Shown piece after piece: positions 33,015 to 39,444 of a DNA stretch of 64,000 nucleotides. Position numbers and translations under genes: made by a program. Position 1 is the stretch's first letter. Each line of letters begins with the position of its first letter. Source of the DNA: Solirubrobacter pauli (GTDB lineage Bacteria > Actinomycetota > Thermoleophilia > Solirubrobacterales > Solirubrobacteraceae); assembly GCF_003633755.1 (NCBI RefSeq), contig NZ_RBIL01000001.1, positions 3,581,426 to 3,645,425 of the forward strand, read 5' to 3'. The notes beneath the pieces are model-generated. The model had not been told where the DNA came from and ran no database searches. It was given only the letters and a program-made list of their open reading frames with translations.

Positions 33015-33484
33015 TGCCTCGTCGCGCCGCCGCCGGGCGCCGGACCATCGATCCGGACCCCGTTCACCGTTCCAAGCTCGTCCAGCAGGTCATCAACCGT
33101 GTGATGCTGGACGGCAAGAAGTCGACCGCCGAGCGCATCGTGTACGACGCGCTGGCGATCCTCTCGGAGCGCACGGGCAAGGAGCCGGTCCAGGCTCTGG
33201 AGGACTCGATCAAGGCCCTCACGCCGGTCCTCGAGGTTCGCTCCCGCCGCGTCGGTGGTGCGACCTACCAGGTGCCCGTCGAGGTGCCGGCCCCGCGTGC
33301 CCGCACGCTCGCCGTCCGCTGGCTGGTCGAGTTCTCGCGCAACCGTCGCGAGAAGTCGATGGCCCAGCGTCTCGCCAACGAGCTGCTGGACGCGCAGTCC
33401 CAGCAGGGCGGCGCCTACAAGCGCAAGGACGACATCTTCCGCATGGCGCAGGCCAACAAGGCCTTCGCGCACTACCGCTGGTAG
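33014..33484 (+). CDS. rpsG: 30S ribosomal protein S7
   Basis: Ribosomal protein uS7, which starts assembly of the 30S head and contacts E-site tRNA. The 156 residues are the standard length; PRRAAAGRR at the N-terminus, VNRVM-type [15 protein letters not shown] and [12 protein letters not shown] are characteristic. Translation is coupled to rpsL by a one-base overlap. In most bacteria fusA follows immediately; here a terminator and a 5.9-kb accessory block intervene. Confidence 0.98.
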   Translation: MPRRAAAGRRTIDPDPVHRSKLVQQVINRVMLDGKKSTAERIVYDALAILSERTGKEPVQALEDSIKALTPVLEVRSRRVGGATYQVPVEVPAPRARTLAVRWLVEFSRNRREKSMAQRLANELLDAQSQQGGAYKRKDDIFRMAQANKAFAHYRW

Positions 33485-33508
33485 TCGTCCGCTTCATCTG
33501 AGCTTTGC

Positions 33509-33540
33509 GAACGGCCCGCGTTGCGGGCCGTTCGTCTTTA
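33509..33540. terminator. Terminator after rpsG
   Basis: A perfect 11-bp stem (GAACGGCCCGC, 33509-33519, with GCGGGCCGTTC, 33523-33533), GTT loop and GTCTTTA tail. The convergent minus-strand gene ends at 33538, so it may serve both directions. Confidence 0.85.
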
Positions 33541-34281
33541 ACCGGCCAGGTCGTCCACTGCGCTGTAGGACGGGAGCTGCGCGTGGTGCAGGTCGTCGCC
33601 GGCCCGGATCGCGGCCGCCGCGGCGACGGCGCTCTGCAGAGCTGCCCGGAACAGTAGCGAGCCGGTGCTGATCCGCGCGGCGCCGCGGGCGGCGAGGTCG
33701 GCGACCGTGTGGCCCGGCTGGAAGAGCACGTTCAGCGGTGCCGCGACCGCGTCGGTGAACGGCGCGACGTCCTCGAGCGGGAGGCCCGGGACGAACACGC
33801 CGTCGGCGCCCGCGCGGACGTACGCGGTGCACCGGGCGATCGCGTCGTCGAGGTCGCCGGTGCGCAGCCAGTGCGTGTCCGTGCGCGCGTTGACGAACAC
33901 GTGCGGGTTGCGCCGCTTGACCGCGGCGATCACGGCCGCGTGGTGGTCGGGGTCGCCGTGCTGGTCCTCGAGGTTGACGCCGGCGATCCCGTCGAGCTGC
34001 GCGACCCGCTCGGCCACGGCGTCGGGATGCTCGCCGAACCCGTGCTCGAGGTCGACGGTCAGGTGGCAGTCGAGCCGGCTCAGCCTGAGGGCGAGCGCGC
34101 GCGTCTCCTCCCACGCGGCCCCGACCCCGTCCCGCTTGCCGGCGGCCGCGGCAACCCCGAGGCTGGTCGTCCCGATCGCCTTGAACCCGGCGGCGACGAG
34201 CGCCGCGCCGGACACCGCGTCCCACGCGTTCGGCAGCACGAGCGGGTCGCCGGGCACGTGCAGCTCCGCGAACCCCGTCAC
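33538..34281 (-). CDS. Isocitrate lyase / PEP mutase-family protein
   Basis: A 247-residue TIM-barrel protein of the isocitrate lyase/phosphoenolpyruvate mutase superfamily. Recognisable segments are LPNAWDAVSGAALVAAGFKAI, DLEHGFGEHPD (metal-binding acidic residues), GVNLEDQHGDP and VNARTDTHW; the canonical KKCGH loop of isocitrate lyase is absent. Members of this subgroup are mostly uncharacterised C-C lyases or mutases acting on 2-oxo acids. The GTG start overlaps the stop of the upstream P450-like gene by four bases (GTGA), so the two proteins are translationally coupled and probably act together. The frame stays open far upstream but only as a shadow. Confidence 0.8.
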   Translation of the reverse strand: MTGFAELHVPGDPLVLPNAWDAVSGAALVAAGFKAIGTTSLGVAAAAGKRDGVGAAWEETRALALRLSRLDCHLTVDLEHGFGEHPDAVAERVAQLDGIAGVNLEDQHGDPDHHAAVIAAVKRRNPHVFVNARTDTHWLRTGDLDDAIARCTAYVRAGADGVFVPGLPLEDVAPFTDAVAAPLNVLFQPGHTVADLAARGAARISTGSLLFRAALQSAVAAAAAIRAGDDLHHAQLPSYSAVDDLAG

Positions 34282-34940
34282 CGGAGCGCCTCCGCGAGCG
34301 CCCGCGCGTGCGCCTCGCCCGGGCAGCGGCGCGGCCCGTCCCCGAACGGCCGCCCATCGAGGCCGACCGCGACGATCTCGCCGTCCGCGGTGACACGCTT
34401 CGTCGTCTTCACGGGCAGATTGTCGCCGCGCACGAGGCCGGCCGTCGCCTCGCACGCCTGCACCAGCAACGCGACGTGCTGCGCGAGCGCCTCGGGCTCG
34501 TCGGCGGGCAGGAGCGCGAGCAGGGCGGCGAGCGCCGCGTCGGCCTCGGGATGCTCCGTCCCGGGCTGATACGCGGCGGCGACGACCCGCGTGAACCCGA
34601 CGGCCGCGACCGGGTCGGCGACGCCGGTCGCGTCGGCGAGCACGGCGACGGGGAGATACGCGCGGGGCACGCCGGCGAAGCCGCGAGCGGCCGGCGAGGC
34701 ACCGGGCCACGTGGCGGCGGCGGGCGGCGTGGAGGCAGCGGTCTCGCGCGTGCCTGCGGCCGCGTTCTTCGCGGCGGCGGCGAGCGTCGCCGGGTCGAGC
34801 GTGGCGAGGCGGGCCTCGGTGAGCGCGCGGCGGCGGGCGTGGGTCTCGCCGTTGGCGAAGCGCGAGACGGTCGCGCGCAGCCAGGCCATCGTGGCGAACG
34901 GGCCGGACGGGCCGGGGTCCGGGACGGGGAGGTCGAGCAT
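34278..34940 (-). CDS. Short cytochrome P450-like protein
   Basis: A 220-residue protein, about half the length of a cytochrome P450, with three P450-like landmarks in order: RFANGETHARRR (27-38), like the N-terminal NG-x-H-x-x-RR segment; LLVQACEATAGLV (158-170), like the I-helix around the oxygen-binding threonine; and FGDGPRRCPG (199-208), an exact match to the haem-thiolate loop FxxGxRxCxG with Cys206 as the would-be ligand. The K-helix ExxR and meander that normally lie between the last two are missing. No frameshift is visible and the frame is intact, so it looks like a real reduced protein. It may bind haem or have lost it. It is coupled to the PEP-mutase-like gene and divergent from arsR. 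Confidence 0.65.
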   Translation of the reverse strand: MLDLPVPDPGPSGPFATMAWLRATVSRFANGETHARRRALTEARLATLDPATLAAAAKNAAAGTRETAASTPPAAATWPGASPAARGFAGVPRAYLPVAVLADATGVADPVAAVGFTRVVAAAYQPGTEHPEADAALAALLALLPADEPEALAQHVALLVQACEATAGLVRGDNLPVKTTKRVTADGEIVAVGLDGRPFGDGPRRCPGEAHARALAEALR

Positions 34941-35005
34941 CGTCCGACGGTAGGGCCGGGACGGTTCGGTCGCCGCCGAAACGTCGCGGGCGTACGCTGG
35001 GCGGC
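34941..35005. promoter_or_regulatory. Divergent leaderless promoters
   Basis: This 65-base gap carries a -10 box for each side. On the minus strand TACCGT (34952-34947) ends exactly six bases before the ATG of the P450-like gene, and on the plus strand TACGCT (34993-34998) ends seven bases before the arsR ATG. Neither gene has a Shine-Dalgarno. The ArsR protein may control both; no clear palindromic operator is seen. Confidence 0.5.
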
Positions 35006-35665
35006 ATGTCCGAGCTCGCCGACGTCGCCGCGCTGCTCGCCGACCGCACGCGGGCGCGGATCCTCGAGGAGCTGCTCGGCGGGCCGCCGCTCCCCGCCGG
35101 GGCGTTGGCGGTGCGGGTGGGTGTGGCGCCGTCGACGGTCAGCGGCCACCTCGCGAAGCTCGAGGCGGCCGGGCTGATCGTCGTGCGCCAACGTGGGCGC
35201 CGGCGTGAGGCGGAGCTCGCGCGCCCCGAGGTCGCCGAGGCGCTCGAGGCGTTGTCGCGGCTCGCGCCTGGTGTCGCGCGGCCGATCGGCCTCCGCGCCG
35301 TGAACGGGCACGCCGCGTTGCGCGAGGCCCGCTCGTGCTACGACCATCTCGCCGGCCGCACGGGCGTCGCGCTCGCGGACGACCTCGTCGCGCGCGGCGC
35401 GCTCGTCCTCCGGGACGGCGCGTTCACGGTGGGCGACGGGGCCCACTTCTCGCGCGCGTTCGCGATCGACCTCGACGCGCTCGGCGGCCGCCGCGTGCTG
35501 GTGCGCGCGTGTCCCGACTGGACCGAACGCCGCCCGCACGTGGCGGGGGCGCTGGGCGCGGCGCTGCTCGACGTCGCGCTGGCGCGGGACTGGGTGCGGC
35601 GGCGGGATGACGGGCGGGCGCTGAACGTCACGGCCGCGGGGCGCTGTGCGCTCTTGTGCGGCTGA
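35006..35665 (+). CDS. ArsR-family transcriptional regulator
   Basis: A 219-residue regulator. Residues about 5-75 form an ArsR-type winged helix: ALLADRTRARILEELL, then the recognition helix VAPSTVSGHLAKLEAAGLI and a beta wing VRQRGRRREAEL. The metal-binding ELCVC motif of classical ArsR/SmtB is absent, so it probably does not sense metal. The C-terminal 130 residues (RARSCYDHLAGRTGVALADDL type; DWTERRPHVAGALGAALLD) form a domain seen in longer actinobacterial ArsR-like proteins, of unknown ligand. It is divergent from the P450-like/PEP-mutase-like pair, the likely target, and 242 bases upstream of the MMPL gene. Confidence 0.8.
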   Translation: MSELADVAALLADRTRARILEELLGGPPLPAGALAVRVGVAPSTVSGHLAKLEAAGLIVVRQRGRRREAELARPEVAEALEALSRLAPGVARPIGLRAVNGHAALREARSCYDHLAGRTGVALADDLVARGALVLRDGAFTVGDGAHFSRAFAIDLDALGGRRVLVRACPDWTERRPHVAGALGAALLDVALARDWVRRRDDGRALNVTAAGRCALLCG

Positions 35666-35839
35666 GCCGGGTCCCCGGACTGTGGAACGCGTGCGCGTTC
35701 CCCCGTTCGCATGGCGAGGGCCGGTCTCGCAGGGGTGGGCCGGCTGGCTTTCGATTGGCGAGAGTTCCCTGGCCCACCCCGTCACGGCAGGTCCCCCGTG
35801 ATCGGCGGCGGGTAGGGCTAACCCGAGCCCCACCCGGGG

Positions 35840-35854
35840 GTGTACGACGTACAC
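35840..35854. promoter_or_regulatory. Perfect 15-bp palindrome, probable operator for the MMPL gene
   Basis: GTGTACG-A-CGTACAC is a perfect inverted repeat with 7-bp arms and one central base, 53 bases upstream of the MMPL start. Such short-spaced palindromes are typical sites for dimeric repressors, and MMPL exporters are often repressor-controlled. Which regulator binds is unknown; the neighbouring ArsR-like protein is a candidate. The remainder of the spacer 35666-35907 shows no gene. Confidence 0.5.
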
Positions 35855-35907
35855 AAACGGTCCCGCGCCCCAGTGGAACGGCGCCTGGGAACGGCGATGT
35901 TCCCGGT

Positions 35908-38031
35908 ATGTCCTCCAACGTTCATTCCGCGGGCCTGCTGGCGCGCGTCACACGACGGTGCGCGGCCGCTTCGGCGCGGCGCCCGAAGACCATCGTCCTG
36001 CTGTGGATACTGCTCGTCGCGGGGTTCGTCACCGCCGGGGCGATGACCGGGACGAAGGCGCTGACCGGGGCGGACGCCGGCGTCGGCGAGTCCGCCAAGG
36101 CCGATCGCATCCTCGCCGAGGCGGGCCTGCAGGGGCCGGCGGTCGAGACGGTGCTGCTGCGCGCTGATGATGCCGCGAAGACCGCGACGGCCGCGCGCGA
36201 CCTCACCAAGCGGGCGCAGGCGCTGCCCGAGGTCGCCTCGGCTCGTGCTGATCTCGAGCGCGACAAGGGCCGCACGCGGCTGGTGCAGGTCACGTTGCGC
36301 GGGGATCCGGCGGACGCCGCCGACCACGTCGACGGGCTGGTCAAGGCCGTCGACGAGCTGCAGGCCACGCACCCGGACGTCACGGTCCAGGCGGCCGGGC
36401 CCGGGACGACCGACAAGGCGATCGGCGAGGTCGTCACGCGCGACCTGCGCACGGCCGAGCTGATCTCGCTGCCGATCACGCTGATCATCCTGTTCCTGGC
36501 GTTCGGCGCGCTGGTCGCCGCGGCCGTGCCGCTGATGCTCGGCCTCACGTCGGTGATCGCCGCGATGGGCGGCATGGGCGTGCTCTCGCAGATCGCGCCG
36601 ATGGACGAGGCCACGTCCTCGCTGGTGGTCCTGCTGGGCCTGGCGGTCGGCGTCGACTACTCGCTCTTCTACATCCGCCGCGAGCGCGAGGAGCGCAAGG
36701 CCGGCCGGGACGAGGACGCCGCGCTCAACGCCACCGCCGCGACCGTCGGCCGCGCGATCGTCGTGTCCGGCGTCACGGTCATCGCGGGCCTCGCCGGGTT
36801 GCTGCTGACGGGCCTGACGATCTTCTCGAGCATGGCGCTCGCGACGATGCTCGTGGTCGCGATCGCGGTCGTCGGCTCGCTCACGGTCCTGCCGGCGGTG
36901 CTGGCGCTGCTCGGCGACCGCATCAACAAGGGCCGCCTGCCGTTCATGCCGCGCACCGGCGGCAAGAGCCGCGTGTGGACCGCGCTCGCGAACGTGGTCA
37001 CGCGCCGCCCCCGCACGTCGCTGGCGATCGCCGCGGCCGCGCTCGTCGCCCTCGCCGCGCCGGTCCTGAACCTGCACACCAGCGGCACCATCCCGAGCCT
37101 TCCGGAGGACGAGCCGTCGATGGTCGCCGCGCGCGACATCGAGCGGGCCTTCCCGGGCGCGCCCGGCTCGGCGAGCCTCGTCGTCACCGGCCCGAAGCAG
37201 GACCTCGAGCAGATCGCCGAGACCGCGCAGCAGATCACGGGCGGCAACGGCGACGCGTCCATCACCGAGGGCAAGGGCGCGAGCCTCGTCACGGTCCCGA
37301 TGCCCGACCGCAGCGACGACCGTGCCGGCCAGATCGTCGAGGAGCTCCGCGCCGAGCTGCCCGACAGCGTGCTGGTCACCGGCGACGCCGCCTCCAGCCT
37401 CGACTTCGCCGACCGCCTGCGCACGACCACGCCGCTGGTGATCGCGTTCGTGCTCGGCCTGGCGCTGATCCTGCTGCTCGCGAGCTTCCGCTCCCTTCCG
37501 CTCGCGCTCGCGATCATCGGCCTGAACCTGCTGAGCGTCGGCGCGGCCTACGGCGTCCTCACGGCGGTCTTCCAGAACACGTGGGCGGAGGGCCTGCTCG
37601 GCTTCACGTCCCACGGCGCGATCGTCGACTGGGTCCCGCTGAACACGTTCGTGATCCTGTTCGGGCTCTCGATGGACTACACGATCCTCGTGCTCGAGCG
37701 CATCCGCGAGGCGCGCCGCGAGGGCCGCGACCCCCGCGCCGCGGCGGCCGAGGGCGTCTCGGCGACGGCGGGCGCGATCACGAGCGCGGCGGTCGTGATG
37801 GTCGCGATCTTCGCGATCTTCCCGACGCTCCCGCTGATCGAGATGAAGATGATCGGCCTCGGCCTGGCGATCGGCGTGCTCGTCGACGCGACGCTGGTCC
37901 GCGGGATCGCGCTCCCCGCCGCGGTCGCCCTGCTCGGCGAGCGCGGCGTCAAGGCCCCGGCTACAGCACGCGCGCTACGCGACCGTCAGGGTCGACGGTT
38001 CGCACCTGCAACCGACCGCGCGGGACGCTGA
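35908..38031 (+). CDS. MMPL-family (RND-type) membrane transporter
   Basis: A 707-residue membrane protein of the MMPL family: proton-driven exporters of lipids or hydrophobic compounds. Two repeats are visible, each with one helix, an external domain and a bundle of helices. The signature segments are VGVDYSLFYIRREREER in the first half and LSMDYTILVLERIREARREG in the second, both with the family Asp-Tyr pair. ATG 35908 gives the usual short cytoplasmic N-terminus before helix one (TIVLLWILLVAGFVTAG); the open frame before it (from 35656) is Arg/Pro-rich spacer. Its 3' end overlaps the convergent hypothetical gene by 71 bases. Confidence 0.88.
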   Translation: MSSNVHSAGLLARVTRRCAAASARRPKTIVLLWILLVAGFVTAGAMTGTKALTGADAGVGESAKADRILAEAGLQGPAVETVLLRADDAAKTATAARDLTKRAQALPEVASARADLERDKGRTRLVQVTLRGDPADAADHVDGLVKAVDELQATHPDVTVQAAGPGTTDKAIGEVVTRDLRTAELISLPITLIILFLAFGALVAAAVPLMLGLTSVIAAMGGMGVLSQIAPMDEATSSLVVLLGLAVGVDYSLFYIRREREERKAGRDEDAALNATAATVGRAIVVSGVTVIAGLAGLLLTGLTIFSSMALATMLVVAIAVVGSLTVLPAVLALLGDRINKGRLPFMPRTGGKSRVWTALANVVTRRPRTSLAIAAAALVALAAPVLNLHTSGTIPSLPEDEPSMVAARDIERAFPGAPGSASLVVTGPKQDLEQIAETAQQITGGNGDASITEGKGASLVTVPMPDRSDDRAGQIVEELRAELPDSVLVTGDAASSLDFADRLRTTTPLVIAFVLGLALILLLASFRSLPLALAIIGLNLLSVGAAYGVLTAVFQNTWAEGLLGFTSHGAIVDWVPLNTFVILFGLSMDYTILVLERIREARREGRDPRAAAAEGVSATAGAITSAAVVMVAIFAIFPTLPLIEMKMIGLGLAIGVLVDATLVRGIALPAAVALLGERGVKAPATARALRDRQGRRFAPATDRAGR

Positions 38032-39187
38032 GCACCCGCGCCTGACCCCGTCGCACGGTCCTCGTGACCGTCCGGCCACCCGCGCTCGCGCGCACGCGGC
38101 ACGTGCGCGCGGGAGCGTTGATGCACGCCACCCGGAGCCGCGGCGCGTCCCCGCGCAGCGGCTCCGCGGCGATCTCGGTCCGCGCACACGGCCCGGCCGG
38201 CAGCGTCGCGGCGGAGGCCGACGCCACGTACAGGCACGATGGCGTCGAGAACCCGAGCCACGCCCCGTCGAACGAGAGCGACGTGACGTCGTACACGGCC
38301 GGCCCGCGCAGGATCTCGCCGCGATCGGCGGGGGAGAGCGCCGCGGGGGTCGCGGGCGCCGCGGGAGCGGGCGCTGCGGGGGTGGGCGCTGCGGGGGTGG
38401 GCGCTGCGGGGGTGGCAGGCGCCGCCGCGGCGCCTCGTGCCCTGGTGGCCGCGCTCGCGCCGACGTCGTGGACCGCGGCCGGGTCGACCACGACGACGCG
38501 CACGCCCTCGCGCAGGCCCGCGCCCGTCACGTGCGCGACGCGCCGCCCGGCGACCGCCACGCGGCCCAGGCGCTCCCCGCGCGCGATCACGCGCACGCGG
38601 CTCTCGCCCGCCGCGGCCCAGACCAGCGCGCCCGTCCCGTCACCGACCGGCACGCTCGCGGCGACATCACCCGCCGGCGACAACGCGAGCCCGTCCAGGT
38701 TCACGGGGTCCAGCGCGCCGAGCGACACCTGGCGCACCTCGACGCCCGAGCGCAGGTCGAAGACGACGAGCGCGCCCTCCGGCACCGGCGCGACCCCAAG
38801 GCCGCCCGCCACGGCCACGACGGACGGATCGGCGCCCGGCGGCAGCGCGATCTCCACGCGCCGCCCGTCACGCCGCAGCCACACGCCGCCGTCCTCGAGC
38901 GTCACCACGCCGAGGTCCGACGACTGCACGGGATCGACGACCGCGAACGGCGACGACTCGCCCAGCGGCGGCGACAGCGGTGCGAGCACGCCGGCCGGCG
39001 CCGCCGCCGTGCGCGGAGGCCCGCCCCAGAGCGGCTCGGTGAACACGTCGCCGCCGGATTCGAACCACACCGTGTTCCCGTAGATCACGGGGCCCGCCCC
39101 CGCGGGCGCGAGCGCGCGCACGGGCGCGCCGGAAGCTGAGGAGCAGAGCGCCGCGGAGACCAGCAGCGCGGCGATCAAAACCCGCAT
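37961..39187 (-). CDS. Secreted hypothetical protein with Pro/Ala linker
   Basis: A 408-residue predicted exported protein (signal peptide RVLIAALLVSAALCSSASG). The body up to residue 240 consists of short strands with repeated GG-V-L, D-G-V-L and P-D type turns, suggesting a beta-propeller-like fold. A linker with TPAAP repeats (about 255-290) follows, then a second beta region with two or three Cys. No catalytic motif is visible and I do not recognise the family. It converges on the MMPL gene with a 71-base overlap of coding sequence and diverges from the fusA leader. Confidence 0.65.
   Translation of the reverse strand: MRVLIAALLVSAALCSSASGAPVRALAPAGAGPVIYGNTVWFESGGDVFTEPLWGGPPRTAAAPAGVLAPLSPPLGESSPFAVVDPVQSSDLGVVTLEDGGVWLRRDGRRVEIALPPGADPSVVAVAGGLGVAPVPEGALVVFDLRSGVEVRQVSLGALDPVNLDGLALSPAGDVAASVPVGDGTGALVWAAAGESRVRVIARGERLGRVAVAGRRVAHVTGAGLREGVRVVVVDPAAVHDVGASAATRARGAAAAPATPAAPTPAAPTPAAPAPAAPATPAALSPADRGEILRGPAVYDVTSLSFDGAWLGFSTPSCLYVASASAATLPAGPCARTEIAAEPLRGDAPRLRVACINAPARTCRVRASAGGRTVTRTVRRGQARVLSVPRGRLQVRTVDPDGRVARVL
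38371..38415. repeat. Three perfect 15-bp tandem repeats
   Basis: GCGCTGCGGGGGTGG occurs three times in a row (38371-38385, 38386-38400, 38401-38415). In the minus-strand hypothetical gene each copy encodes five residues of the Thr/Pro/Ala linker. The copy number is in frame and likely to vary between strains. Confidence 0.9.
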
Positions 39188-39240
39188 GAGGTCTCAGTTC
39201 TAGCGAGTGAAACCGCGATACCGCCGCGGCGTCGACCCCC

Positions 39241-39255
39241 TGCTATATTCGACTG
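39241..39255 (+). promoter_or_regulatory. Extended -10 promoter upstream of the fusA leader
   Basis: TGC-TATATT at 39241-39249, the best -10 match in the window. RNA would start at about 39255. No -35 is clear; the extended TGC element may compensate, as in the rpoB, rpsL and rpmJ promoters. Confidence 0.6.
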
Positions 39256-39389
39256 CCGTTGCGGGTGGCCCTGTGCCCGCGCAACGACCCCGGTCCTTCA
39301 CATGGAGTCAAGCGAGACATAGCCCACCGAGTCTTCGGGCCGCCTCGCAGCATGTGAACGACACGGGCCCGAAAGGGCCCGTTTCTTTG
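39255..39389 (+). ncRNA. Candidate small RNA or transcription attenuator before fusA
   Basis: A promoter, a compact fold and a terminator follow one another with no room for a gene. The predicted 135-base transcript begins with a hairpin (CGTTGCGGG, 39257-39265, with CCCGCGCAACG, 39276-39286), continues with an 8-bp closing stem (TTCACATG, 39297-39304, with CATGTGAA, 39351-39358) enclosing an internal AGCGAG/CTCGC pairing, and ends in a textbook terminator. It therefore looks like an independent small RNA, or an attenuator that controls read-through into fusA 55 bases further on. I do not recognise a known family. Confidence 0.5.
39363..39389 (+). terminator. Intrinsic terminator inside the fusA leader
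   Basis: ACGGGCCC-GAAA-GGGCCCGT (39363-39382), a perfect 8-bp stem with a GAAA tetraloop, followed by TTCTTTG. It lies upstream of fusA in the same direction, so unless a second promoter exists between 39390 and 39444 it must be read through. Confidence 0.85.
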
Positions 39390-39444
39390 CCCGCTGTCAG
39401 GGCACCCTACGCAGGAAGACCGTAGAGACAGAGAAGAGATCTGC

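Noticed and set aside
34278-34940. The P450-like gene as a simple pseudogene
   Set aside because: The frame is uninterrupted, starts at a well-placed promoter and is coupled to the next gene; no piece of the missing P450 part is found in other frames nearby.
35656-35907. An 84-residue N-terminal extension of the MMPL protein
   Set aside because: It is Arg/Pro/Gly-rich spacer sequence that includes the palindromic operator; ATG 35908 gives the normal short N-terminus before the first helix.
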